A DNA stretch of 64,000 nucleotides, taken from positions 23,143,703 through 23,207,702 of the forward strand of contig NC_045146.1 in assembly GCF_008831285.2 (NCBI RefSeq), in the 5' to 3' direction. The translations under genes were made by a program, and so were the position numbers. This DNA comes from Nymphaea colorata (lineage: Eukaryota; Streptophyta; Magnoliopsida; Nymphaeales; Nymphaeaceae). Shown in pieces: positions 48,714 through 64,000 of this stretch. Below the pieces are notes generated by a model, which saw only the letters and a program-made list of their open reading frames with translations, searched no databases and was not told the origin of the DNA. The first letter of the stretch is position 1. Every line of letters begins with the position of its first letter.

Positions 48714-51150
48714 CTGTTTACTTTTCAATGGCTTTGTTCTCATAGACCTTGAAGGTCAGAGCACTCACTGAGAGACCTTCTCAGCAGCCAGTTGAACGGG
48801 TTCTTTCATATGTGAAAGTCAAAGCCTGATGGATAGAACATTAATTTTGATCAAATTATTCTTTTGAGTGTTTTTTTTTTTCATATGTACGTTTACACTA
48901 TGCATCATTCACTGGGTCTTGACCATGTTGGCTTTCGTGTCCAATGCCGTTCCTTCTCAAAGGTGTGGATTGAATCCATAAACGCGCTTGCTCCATAAGC
49001 CACATCTGAATTTGATCTGATCTTCAACATGTGCTATACGGATCTGGATTCGGAATGTTCACAATCAGATCAACATCGACACAGTTCCAAACGTTTGCCG
49101 AATGAATCAAACCGTAGGCCAAATTTACAATAATATGGAAATAAGAGAGGAATCAAAGGAAAGGTAATGAAACTCTTTATTAATTAGGAACGTAAATGGA
49201 TCATATGTATAATCCCCAACCCGAGCTTATTGTCCACTTGTGATCTGTTAAATATACCTGATCTGCTTACTTACAAATGTTAGATATATCCTATGGTTGT
49301 TGCATCCATATTGTGCTTCGGAAAACAAGGTCCGACTTCAAGTTGGAATGTGGATTCAATTAGGTAGGGCCTAATCAGTTTAGGTTCAACAAAAGTTATA
49401 TCAAACCCGAACCCGAACCAATTGCAGCCCCCCGTATTCCTCATGCATCGGCAAGTGGAAGCCATGAAGAATGTCGTACTTTATTCACTTTGATACTTGT
49501 GATGTCCAAAAATCTAATACTGGCCAGACTTGATAAAAAGTACAGTGAATGGGTTAGCAGATCATGTTATGATAAAAATTATTTTGTGGCTATAAAATGG
49601 TGAGTGTGGAAGAAGCCGGGAAAAAAGTTTATTAGCACCATACAACTAGAAATGTGAATGTAGTTAATATATCCAATTACTGATCCAATTTTAAAATTGT
49701 TCAGCAGCATTTGCTATACAAATATGAATCTAATAATTACTAATTGGATTAAATTCAACAAGCAGTTTCATAATCAATACCAAATCCAGATGCAAATCTG
49801 ACCCAATTACATGTAAATGTCGGATTTTTGCTGGCGAAAGGTCAGATTTGAATTTGTTTTTTGGTAAATACAATTCAAATTCAAACCCAAATCTGATTAC
49901 ATAGAACGCAACTAAATTGAATTCAGTAGAGGCTACGTATAACTCAAATCTGAACCACTTTATATCTCATAAATATTTGCATCTTGTATGTATTTGCCTC
50001 TACGGATTTGTTCGTTCTTGTATTTATTTATTTATTTTTGTTCAATCATTCAGTCGCGTGGTTAAATTGATGGGACCTTAGGTGACCATTTTGAAGGAAA
50101 ATTTTCTGTCGGACAAGTATCTTCCTACAGAAAACTTTGGACGAATAACAAAAATGTGATCACGGTTAAATGAAAGCCTTTGAAACTTAGGAGGCAATCG
50201 ATCACTTCTTTGGTCTAATAGAAGAAAAAGAGTTGTAATTCTTAGGCATTCAATTCAACTCAACGTTGATTTTCAGTTCATGTGCCTAACTTTGCTTAAT
50301 TATATGATACCATGGCATGCTTTCACGGAGATTTTTCTTGTACTTTACTTATAACATCAGTGTTCCTCTTTACACTCGCTCAATTTTCAGAAGAAAATTG
50401 AATAAGCTCAACCCTGAACTATATATAGGACCAGCATGTAAAGTCTTACAAGTAAAGCATTTTTGATGAATTTATGAGACGAGTTGTCCTTCTATTTCAA
50501 TACAGGAAATCTAAGTTCTGCGAATTCGTGACCTAATAGAAAGGAAGAAAGTCATCATCCCATGAAACGAAGAACTTTCTTAAGGCACTAGATTCTCTTC
50601 TCTTTTTTTTTTTCCGTCGTCTCTTTCTCAGCATCCAAGAATTGTATTCCATCAAGAAATTTCAACTGTGGATATCTTGCAAGTTCTTTATATATTTATC
50701 AACTTTGTCTGCATTCTTCAATTTCCAAGAAGCATGGATTCAGCTCATGCTATCCAAAATCAACTTCTTCGTAGTTTCTTTTTCCCTCAATTTGACCGTT
50801 GTGCATGAGTACGGACTTTTCAACGCCATGATCTGATTTTTCTCACGTTCTGACGTGACCATGAACCAGTTTTCAGGTTCCTCTGTTCCCTTTCCTGCCA
50901 AAGACTACGCAGTTTATTTGTATTAGTCATATGGTGGTGGCCGTTCAGCCGCCACAGAAAAGTCATTCTACCACGAAAAACAAGGAATTGTGACCATGGC
51001 GACAAATATCACTGCCATCCTCTCTCTTTTCATAAGGTTGCAGTGGGCTGGAAGAACTACAGACCTCCATACATGACCTCCACCTCTATTTCTGTCTCTG
51101 TGTGAGTGTTTCCATGTACAGGAGAAAAGTAACATGGGTGGAGTGGGAAA
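48714..51150. other. Spacer with repeat relics, no gene
   Basis: AT-rich DNA. Around 49,380-49,440 and 49,660-49,960 there are clusters of AACCCGAACC- and CAAATCTGA-type words, resembling subterminal repeats of old DNA transposons. No coding sequence is supported. Confidence 0.5.
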
Positions 51151-51152
51151 AT

Positions 51153-51254
51153 TTTTTTCATGAGCACTAAGTATATGGTTAACAAAATTTTAATTGACTA
51201 TGGGACGGACAATCACCCGATTCTTGTGAGGTGCCCTATATAACTGGGTCCAAA
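51153..51254 (+). repeat. Dispersed repeat, copy 2 (also at ~18.5 kb)
   Basis: It shares collinear blocks with 18521-18625, including a variant of ACTAAGTATATGGTTAACAA and CTATATAACT. Element type unknown. Confidence 0.55.
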
Positions 51255-52302
51255 TTCATCGAGTTTTAACATTAAATTAAGGTTTTAAAGAGTGGACTCT
51301 GTTGTAGGGCATATGCCTCACGAACCCCACCTATCTCCACCTGTGTTGTTTAAAGAAGAAAACGATAAAGTAGAAGAGTTGCACCCACCTAGCTAGGCCT
51401 GTCCTCTTGCGGCATCTAAGTTGGAGAAACTTCCCAATTAATGCATGTCTCCTTTTCCCTTTGTGTAAGGCTGAAGATAAAGATCAGAAACGAGTGCAGA
51501 TGGCAGTTTCAAGGAACAAAGAAGGAGAAAGATCGCATTTTGAAGTTTCATACCGTGGAAAGTCACATGGTCTTCTCCGCTGAGTTACATTTTTATTTGA
51601 TTGAAAGACTGGTTGTTTCTCCTGCATGACTAAAGTACATCTGCGTCAGATAAGAATCAAACAAAGCGGCCTGAAAAGAACAACGATGTTCACTTCAGCC
51701 CCACGCATATAATATGCGTAAGAAAAGAGGGCGCTTCAATAAACCTAAGCCCTGTGAAGTCCGACAATCTGAACTCAAACATCAGAGAAGATGCCCAGAT
51801 GTATCTGCAGTATGATGACTTTTCTGACAGCAAAAAAGTCTAATCGTTTCAGAAGCAAAGTCAGGTTAGCATCGTCTCGACGGCTTGATTTGAGTCGAAA
51901 GACTGGTTGTTCCTGGTCTCATCTTTGCCTGGTGTCTAAATCAATCCCTGTCATCCCCTCTCTATTCTAGCCAACATGGTTGATTATTCTCTGTGCGTTT
52001 CTCGTGCTTGAGTCTCTGCATGACAGGCTGTAAACTGGGGATGTTCAGTCAATCACTGTTATGATTTTTCTCTTTCAGGATTAAATCAGCGGCATTAGAA
52101 TTTAGATCCACTACTTTCATTACAGATAAGGACGTTAAACTGTTTTGTCCCCATAGCATAAAATGGACAAAATTTCCAAGAGGTTCAAACATAAAAGTTC
52201 TTTTCAAACTGATCAGATTTTACAAGGATTGGTCTTACTGTGGGTGGTACGTTCCATCCGTCTCCCCTTTAATTTTTTGTTTAAATTTCTTGGTGGGAAG
52301 AG

Positions 52303-56450
<4,148 letters not shown>

Positions 56451-56469
56451 TACTAAGTCAGGTTCAAAG

Positions 56470-56815
56470 CCAGACCCTTTAAATTTCTGTTTTAAAAAAT
56501 ATTTTAAGCAAAATAAAAATATCTTAATATGTTTATAAAAGCTAAGTTGATATACAACATGTTTTTGTTTTTATGATATTGGGAATATCTCTCTGATCAA
56601 AAATTTTTTATGTTATATGAGCCGTTCAGCTTCACTTGTTATAAATATACAACTAAATTCAAAAAATGTTTAACTTAATACATGTTTTCAATCAACTTAC
56701 TTTTGAGATGAAAACCAGACCTCTTAAATTCATGTTAAAAAAATGTTTTAAACAAAATATAAACCCTCTAATGTCTTTATAAATACTAATTTAATATAAA
56801 TCATGTTTTAGTTCA
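56470..56815 (+). repeat. Diverged direct repeat, ~252-bp period
   Basis: About 95 bases at 56470-56565 recur in diverged form at 56722-56815, with the order CAGACC, TTTAAA/TTAAAT, TTTTAAACAAAATA, TTTATAAA and ATATAAATCATG. It is probably an old tandem duplication in AT-rich DNA. Confidence 0.55.
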
Positions 56816-59260
56816 AGTCATTTTTGTAGAAAAATTTGATCTTCATACTATGAAAATAGTGATGTTATTCTTTTTTTGACCATTGAAAAAGCATTATTTA
56901 AGTGAAAAAACAACTAACTTAATATATGATTACCATCAATTCACTCTTAAGATCATAAGAATGTCATATTTCAAAAATGATAATAATAATAATTTCAATA
57001 AGTCTGATTTTTGTCTCTTACGTCTGGTTTTTACCATCTTTCTTATATATTTATATATTATTTATTCTTTTATTTGTCGTGTTGTTTGTATATGTAACTC
57101 CTTTTCTTAGAGAAAGAGAAAAAAGCTAACGTTAGGTCATATGGATATTGTCGTTTTGTCTGTGGTCCATCTTGGATTATGTTTGCATGAAAATATTTTT
57201 ATTTGTGCCATGAGATTTAATCTGTTATTTTTCTAATGTTGGACGAAACCTAACCCTACACTACAAATACATAAGCCCAAAGCCTCTTCTAATAAAGAAA
57301 CCAACGTAGTCAAAATCTTTTTTGGTTACCTTATTAGACAATTAAGATTGATATCCGACACGTAGTGGCTCATAACAAGGAAATATATTATATATAAAAA
57401 AAAAGATCCATTCAACGGCCGTAATCACAATAATGTTACAATTAATGTGCATAACATGATACATAGACGCGCACAAAATGGATCAACCATCTAATTTCGT
57501 TGATTGAGTTCTAATTTCGTTGATTGAGTTAAACTCCATAACTATATGTTGACGATTGTATAGTATCAACCAAGAGCTCATAACAAAAGCATTTATTCCA
57601 GGTGAGTGGAGAATTACAACCAGTTGCCTTCAAAAAGCATTTGTGTTAATGTTTTATGAACCTCCCTAAAGAATGAACATAAATTTCTGGAATACTAGTC
57701 CGAATGTTATATGAATCTGCCCCAATTTTTCGACCAGGGTAATGAAATAGTATATGACAATTCCATTAGCTAAATTACTTTTAAGAAGAACCTTTATTAT
57801 CACAAACAAAAATAACTACACAGATGTAGTTTTTGAAAATCAAAAGCCTCTGGCTAAACATCTAAACTGGACTTAGTTAACGTGAAAATAGCACTTTATA
57901 AGGATCAAAAGAAGATTAAACATCTACCACATTGATTTTATAAATGATGTTTGTGGAATTAGGTTAATTTATGAAAGAAGAAGAAGAAGAACAGGTGCAT
58001 AGTATATATATGCATTACTGGACATTGGCATGGAAGGAGAGAAGGCATGTCTTGCTTTTCAAAAAGTATACAGGATCCGCACCTTTCCTACCAGGGAGGA
58101 CCACCACCACGCTGCCCTCCCCCACTTCTTTACAAAATACAAAATATATGTACATTTTTGTTGCCCAATTCCTATCCTATAAGTTAGGTGTCACATATAG
58201 ACTCTTTCCCTTCCCTAGCCTCTTAAATCTCATCGCCTGATGATTCCCATATTTAATTGTATTCATGAAATTATACTATTTTTTCATCTTCAACCCACGT
58301 TCCTATGCATATATGACTACTACTATTATTATTATTGCAAAAAAAATGAAATAATAAATTCACTTCTGAATATACATTGGTTAGAGAGAGTCTACGTTTA
58401 CATAACTAGATTTGGCTGTCCAAAAATATGCGTCAGGTGGCCGCCGTCCAACATCGACCATCTTTCAGATTGCACATATACGGTTGAATAGTCAAGAGGA
58501 TTCTATGTTTCTAACAATGACTTTGCAGAATTTCTTTTTTTTTTTTGTGCCAATTTAAATTCAGGTGCGTGGAAGCCGTCTAAAAAATGGCCGAAGTTTT
58601 CTTCCTTTCTTTCTTTCACTTTGGAGGTTCAAGGACTTTTCGACTTGTGGGACCATTTGGTACACCTTTCAATCAGAGTTTAAAAGAAGGGTGGTTATGA
58701 GAATCGAATTGAAGACCAGCCGGTCTACCAGTTTGACTTGTTATGCTATGTCCCTTAAAAATATATATATATGAATTTGAATTCAGGACATTAAAATCTA
58801 CAATGTTAGGTAACTTGAAATTGCTATAAGACCTGATCAATACATTCAACTAATTCCATGATTTTAGTTTGCAATTTTAGGTATTCTTAGGTACCAAATT
58901 CCTATGGTGGTCAGATCCGTACATCTGCCAAACATGATTTAGGTACTATTTAACAGTTTCTGGAAGATAGTAATCGTAAGCATATGGTTATTTTGGTATC
59001 GTATGAAGATAAATTACCAAAAGTACTTTGATTTTTCTACTTATTATCATGAGGAGAACTACTAAAGCAAAAATAAATAGGCATTGCGTTCACAAAAAAA
59101 TATTCTATTACTTGAAGAAATTGTACTCGACAAGTAAATAATTAACAATATTCAGCAGTTCCTTTAAAATTGATGCTAGAAACAATGACATTATTATTAT
59201 ATTAGTATTGTAAAACGATCCGTAATTGTATTAAAGGGCAAAAGAACCTTCTTTACGATA
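56816..59260. other. AT-rich spacer, no gene
   Basis: Low-complexity AT-rich DNA with short TA, GAA and ATT runs. I see no coding sequence or RNA gene. Confidence 0.55.
57491..57530 (+). repeat. Exact 20-bp tandem duplication
   Basis: CTAATTTCGTTGATTGAGTT occurs twice head to tail with no change. Confidence 0.95.
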
Positions 59261-59264
59261 TCAT

Positions 59265-59540
59265 CAATCGGCCGAGGTGGACCCTCACCGTTTCCCCATT
59301 TCCATGGTGGGGACCATGGATAGAAGGGGAAGGAGGGGGGCGCGGGTCCCACACTCATGTTGGAGAATATGCTCCTTCAACTTTGGGGAAGATGAAAGGT
59401 CGCTGACGTGGAGCCATTTCGCTGGTAGTTTGCGTTTCGTAACGGGAATCTAAGACGCTGACGTGGCCAATCTCTTGACACGTGAGCAGAAAGGTGGCGG
59501 GCCCCAGGTATCACATGGGCCTGGCCCCTTTTTGCTCTCC
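59265..59540. promoter_or_regulatory. GC-rich block with repeated TGACGTGG sites
   Basis: In otherwise AT-rich DNA, this block carries two exact CGCTGACGTGG words (59401-59411 and 59456-59466) and a CACGTG G-box (59479-59484). TGACGTGG and CACGTG are classic plant bZIP (TGA/ABF/HY5-type) sites. It lies 3.8 kb upstream of the BEL1-like start and could be a distal element or the promoter of an unseen transcript. Confidence 0.35.
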
Positions 59541-62200
59541 TTCCCTCAACAAATTAAATATTCACAAAAAAAAAAGAAGAAGAAGAAAGTTGGACTTGAA
59601 TTGAGTAAATAACTCGTTAAAAGATAATTTACTTTAGCAAAATAAAATGCCAAGTAATCTGACTATTTTTGAAGAGTAAAAGTTGACGTTAGATTTTTCA
59701 GGAAATTCTTGGACGAACGAGTGGTTGAACAGGAAGCACGCAATTCCTTGGTCCAAAACGTTTAAAAGACTTTTGCTTCCGTTGGTCGTCGTGCTTCCAA
59801 ACAAACTGAGATATGAATCAATCTCGTTTCCACGCTTTTATCAGTCTCATAATGTCGACGCCTTGTGAACCGTATAGCCAAAGAAACCGGTTCAGTTCAC
59901 AATTTTCTGCTACAAGAACTTGGGCTGGTGTTGAAAAGGCAGCTTCTGGGGATCGAGGTAATGACAATGCTGTTCACATCGCCTTGGTTTGTCCTCCATC
60001 CTGATCGGGCACATTCGAACAAGAGAAATGAGAACTTGTGGTTGTTTCCATGTAGTAAGCTCCACAATTGGATTCAAGCACGTTGACAGATCTGCAGTTT
60101 TTTTCTCTTCAGCACATTTACTACTGAGATTTCTTCGACGTAACTTAATGCAAGGTACAGAAACAACCCTTGAAAATGACATCACACGGTTTTTGTTCAT
60201 TCCTCAACATACTTACTGTATCTTCTGAAAACTCCAACTACATGTGTCTTTTCATGCAAATCCCACCTCGAAGTCATTTTCGTTCATTTGAAAAGTTACT
60301 ATACCGTTTTCCCTTTTATCATTTGCATGTCTCCTGCAGCTGCTTGATCCATGGCCCTACCTGCAGTCCCCACTGTCCAAGTCCCCTGGTAGAACTGGCA
60401 CCAGGAGGTCCTGACCGTCCGCCTTCTAGAAGATAAAATTTTCCGATGATCGATTGACCAGTCCGGGACAAAACCTACGGTACGTATAGACAACTTGTAG
60501 CTTATGTCACATGGACACGCCACTTTGGTCGCGATTTTTTTTTCATTTTTTCTCTGGTTGTTTCTGTGATCCGTAAGGCCGCGGCGACGTAAACAATGAC
60601 TCATTGAATTGGCTTCTAGTAAGAGGAAGGATGTGAAGGGTTTTGAGACAACGACTCTGGGCACGAATACTTTGTCACTTTACACATTGAACTTTCTCAT
60701 AGTATATGATGCTGGTCTCATATTGCATGGTTGTTGGAGGTTAAAGATTTTAAGCTCATTAAGGGATTTGTCTTCACCCTTGGGGTTTAGTCCAAGTTTT
60801 GACTCTGCCTCGGGGTTTAGTTCTATGGAGTGGTTTAGCTTTTGCAGGACCTTTTATATATATATATAAAAAGGCTTAAAAAGTCTCTTTTATGTGTAAT
60901 ATTTCAATCCCAACTATGTCTTATGTGTAGATAGACGGTGTTATAAGTCAAAGTTAGCCTAATCTAATGCCGGACGGCTCATAGTTGTTTGTGGACTCTA
61001 TGAACAGGCTTTAGGCCATGGATGTGTTCCATGAGATTGCCAGATCTTGCAGGTAATCTCAAAGCATGCCACCGGCCAACGCTCTTTCCCATTTCTTGCA
61101 AGATATCAAAGCAGAAAAGGGTAAAGGGATACGATTTATTGAGAACAGGCGACAAAAATTTCAATGTGTTGAGTTTAAAATCGCACAAGCAGACAGACAG
61201 GGAACTTTTTACTTGGTACTATTTAAAGTACAGTGGTACAATATTCTCCATTAGAAAATTACAGTTCTATATCTACGATCCACTTGACATGCTTTCCTTG
61301 GAATAGCTTGATTTGACTTAAAATCTAGGTCTTCATCTTTTACTTTCATGTTCCGACCATCATAGGACGTTGATATGAATTACCATCCAAAGAAATGCTC
61401 GAGTGCTACAACTAGGAATTCAAGGAATCCATAATCATGGGTTTGGCTTCATTATCAGATTGTTAATTGTAAGTTCGTTCCATATTCGATGAGACTCAAT
61501 AAGGATCGCGGCTTAGCAAACACTGCATAATTTAGAAAGGCGGACTTCACCACTTGAAACAACTTTGTGGAGTTTCTACAAAGGTTCTAAATATATGATC
61601 TACATATTTCCTCTGCTAAACTCCTTAGAAAAGCAAACGTTTGAATATAAATACTTTAATTGCTTTCCGGGAGACACATGGTGCCTATCGTTCGAGGAAA
61701 AGAAAAAAAGAAAGTGATTAAGGAAATGCCATTAGATTTACGTTGAGGAACTGAGAAAGGCTGGAAGAAAGGCCTATCCTCTGGTACGGACGGGGATCGA
61801 GTGTCAGCTTTTGGTTTCTGGTCCCTCCGCAATGAAGCGAGACGTTTACAGCCGGAAAAGACGTCGGAGTCCGGCAGAATGTTGCCGTGAGGGGGAAGGG
61901 AAGATGAGTGGGGGGACCAAGACCATTGATTGCTAACACTCAAAAGGGCAACCAAACAAGATCAACCCACAAAACCACACATTGTAAAACAAGGAAAAAG
62001 AGAATAATGAGTGAATAAAATAAAGGTAAAGGTAAAGGAGGAAGAGAGAGAGAGAGAGGGGGTGGGTCCCAAAAGGATTGGAAGGTGGTCATAGAACACA
62101 GTACAGCAAATGGGCTAAGGACCTATGGACGGGCCTCTTTAATACGATCTTAATGGGAATTAGTTGGAAACGATGGACCACTTGGGGTGGGCCGGCCAAG
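59541..62200. other. Spacer upstream of the BEL1-like gene
   Basis: Incidental frames only. A GC-richer patch at about 61,740-61,930 has overlapping frames on both strands but no recognised motif. Confidence 0.5.
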
Positions 62201-62207
62201 ACAGCCC

Positions 62208-63266
62208 CTATTTTTAGAAGGCAACTGCTCAGGGGCATCATCTCCCACTGCTCACATCCGACGACTGCTCAGATCCCAACCTCCCTCTCCATCTCCACTA
62301 TTTCTTTCTCCTCCTTCTCTCTCTCCCTCTCTGCAACAGTAGCAGAGTCTCTCTCTCTCTCCCTCTCTCCCTCTCTCTCTCTGAATCACACTACTGCCAG
62401 ATGTGGATTCATGTCACACTGGGCAAAGACTTTTTCTGAATGCGAGCTTGGGTGGTGTTCATTACTAGGGATTCGTGTACCAGAATCTCCTACTTGGGGA
62501 TTGCTCCCCTCAACCTGTTGAGTAAGTTAAATAATTTAAGGTGGTACATGGCAGGTTCTGATTAGATGTAAGGGAAAAGATAGCTCGCTTCCCCTCCCCT
62601 CTCTTTCTCTGTCTTCTCTGTTGCATCTCTGCTTTTTCTACAGGATACGGCCCTGCAGGACTAAAATTATTAGCAGGTCTGCCAGGCCCCATTTTCCTCT
62701 CTCTACCACTGTTTCTCTCTCTGTAGTACAACTTCCACTGCCCACCCAATCGGAAGATTTGCTGTGTCGTGTCTTTGATTTCTTGTTTAGTTTAGTGTAT
62801 TGGGGGTGCGCCAATTTTAAAAGGAGGAGGGATTGGTGATGATTATTATATACACTGCTACATATTATTTTCTTCAGCAGCAAAGGAAAGCAATAAAATC
62901 TGCATGTATCTGCCTACATGGTGCCATTTCATAGGAGTTAGATCGAAGTGGGGAATAAGAGCGCAGACCTCCCGCATCTAGCCGTGGTTGACATTTGGGT
63001 GTCGGTCAAGATACCCAAGAGACATGCGCCCTTCCATTATCAGAAATGGATGGTCCTAGCATCCTGCCCCCTACCTGCTCCTGGAGTTGCAGAGGGAGAA
63101 GCAGGACTGCGGGTCTTGAAGTTGGCCAGAAGCCATTCAGTTTCTCTTCTTCCTCCACCAATCTTGTATCCTCAGAGCTCAGTGACAAACTAGCCTCCTG
63201 AACCTCACAATCAGAAAGAAATCTCTCTCGTTTTGGTCTCCGTATCATACCTTCAAAATTCCATCG
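62208..63266 (+). promoter_or_regulatory. Putative promoter and intron-containing leader of the BEL1-like gene
   Basis: CTATTTTTAG (62208-62217) is TATA-like and is followed by a TC-rich leader (about 62290-62385). GA|GTAAGTT near 62519 is a good donor, and acceptor-like TTTTTCTACAG (about 62640) or TTCTTCAGCAG (about 62880) could close a leader intron. Plant BELL genes commonly have leader introns. All of this is inferred from signals. Confidence 0.35.
63046..63201 (+). promoter_or_regulatory. Candidate 51-codon uORF in BEL1-like leader
   Basis: An ATG at 63046 opens a Ser/Pro-rich frame (starting MDGPSILPPTCSWS) that closes at TGA 63199-63201, 65 bases before the main ATG. It counts only if this segment remains in the mature leader. 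A shorter uORF from 63024 overlaps its start. Confidence 0.3.
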
Positions 63267-64000
63267 ATGGGAATGGAGGAAGGGGTGTTGATCGATCGTG
63301 GCCTGCGATTGAGAACGATTTCGGAGCTCAGCCATGAGTTTCACCAAGACAATCATAGTCAGGGTCTCGGTGACAAGTCAAGAGCGCAGATCCCAGCTGG
63401 CTATGGTGGCTACTCGGATTTCACTGCCATCATCAATCCAGGCATCCCTCAGATGGTGGGCGATAGTTTGGAGCATCCTCAGATGCTCAACCCCACAGAG
63501 ATCTTCAATCTCCAAACTGGCATGGAATTGCTGAGTTTCCCCGCCAAGAACAACTCCTCCTTGAGGTCTTCTGACGTCTTCAAAGGCTTTCTTGCCGTGA
63601 ACCAGCCACAGGCCAAGGCTGAACAGGGCTCATCATCGAAGCCCTCAACCACCACCACCACCACCACCAACATAGCCTACCATCAGCAAGAGCTGCCGGG
63701 CAGGTACCAAGAGGACCTGGCAAGAGGATCATCGGTCACGTCGTTGGAGCTCACCAACCAGGGCCTCATCATCAACGGCCAACCGGACTACCACCACCCA
63801 GCACAGCAACGTCAGAGTCGCCATGGCCTCTCCCTTTCCCTCTCTCCGCACAACCCATCTGAGCTGAGAGTCCAGTCCTTCGAGTCTGCTGCAGCAGACG
63901 ACCTCAGGTACGGTCTGGCGTACCGCGGTGCCATCAGCCGGCCATCCTTTCCTTCTCAGTACCGTCCCTACGAGCTCAAAAACTCCAAGTACCTCCCAGC
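63267..64000 (+). CDS. BEL1-like homeodomain (BELL/BLH) transcription factor, 5' part
   Basis: The frame is open from ATG 63267 to the window end (244 full codons, no stop). Another in-frame Met is at residue 3. Recognisable marks are LNPTEIFNLQTGMELLSFP, a poly-Thr run (63647-63669), the ZIBEL-like HGLSLSLS (about residues 186-193) and LKNSKYLPA at the very end. The last is the start of the SKY box that opens the conserved BELL region. The BELL domain and TALE homeodomain should follow outside the window. BELL proteins are nuclear and act as heterodimers with KNOX proteins. The ATG-EIFNL-QGLSLSLS layout faintly recalls the SAW/BLH2-BLH4 group, but I cannot fix the subgroup from this part. 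Confidence 0.85.
   Translation, partial: MGMEEGVLIDRGLRLRTISELSHEFHQDNHSQGLGDKSRAQIPAGYGGYSDFTAIINPGIPQMVGDSLEHPQMLNPTEIFNLQTGMELLSFPAKNNSSLRSSDVFKGFLAVNQPQAKAEQGSSSKPSTTTTTTTNIAYHQQELPGRYQEDLARGSSVTSLELTNQGLIINGQPDYHHPAQQRQSRHGLSLSLSPHNPSELRVQSFESAAADDLRYGLAYRGAISRPSFPSQYRPYELKNSKYLP

Overview
The window is nuclear DNA of a flowering plant. Genes are split by AT-rich introns with phase-consistent junctions. The protein families (class II KNOX, BEL1-like, alpha-expansin, plant PLAC8) are land-plant families. Spacers hold microsatellites, MITE-like foldbacks and transposon relics. I cannot place the species from this sequence. There is no CRISPR, operon or other prokaryotic structure, and I found no convincing tRNA or rRNA gene.

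Layout. (1) 1-3.8 kb: AT-rich spacer, then the TC-rich leader of a KNAT7-type class II KNOX gene (+ strand, five exons, 3841-12868, 293 aa), whose second intron is 7.69 kb. (2) 12.9-19.8 kb: a repeat-rich spacer with a ~1.1 kb inverted-repeat structure, two or three MITE-like elements and a possible orphan promoter/first exon. (3) 19832-26934: a five-exon + strand gene for a ~1806 aa protein with an N-terminal RING-CH finger, a long acidic middle and an Arg/Ser/Gly-rich tail; its last intron appears to be GC-AG. (4) 30861-32091: the N-terminal membrane part of a plant alpha/beta-hydrolase-like gene, apparently frameshifted and lacking the hydrolase domain. (5) 36039-39215 (- strand): an eight-exon PLAC8-family gene with 22-nt and 19-nt microexons. 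(6) 43737-45346 (- strand): a three-exon alpha-expansin with an unusual Pro/Gly-rich linker after the signal peptide. (7) 45.4-63.2 kb: a long gene-poor stretch with a Mutator-like non-autonomous element (9-bp target duplication), a very long AT microsatellite and a bZIP-site-like cluster. (8) 63267-end: the 5' part of a BEL1-like homeodomain gene, running off the window.

How the genes relate. KNOX and BEL1-like proteins are the two halves of plant TALE heterodimers, and KNAT7 is known for secondary-wall control with BELL partners. It is notable that a KNAT7-type gene, an alpha-expansin and a BELL gene lie within 64 kb, but this may be chance. I found no clearly new multi-gene system. The items most worth follow-up are the RING-CH/acidic/RS protein with its GC-AG intron and start-overlapping uORF, the promoter-like block inside the KNOX giant intron, the decayed hydrolase locus and the uncatalogued foldback and MULE-like elements.
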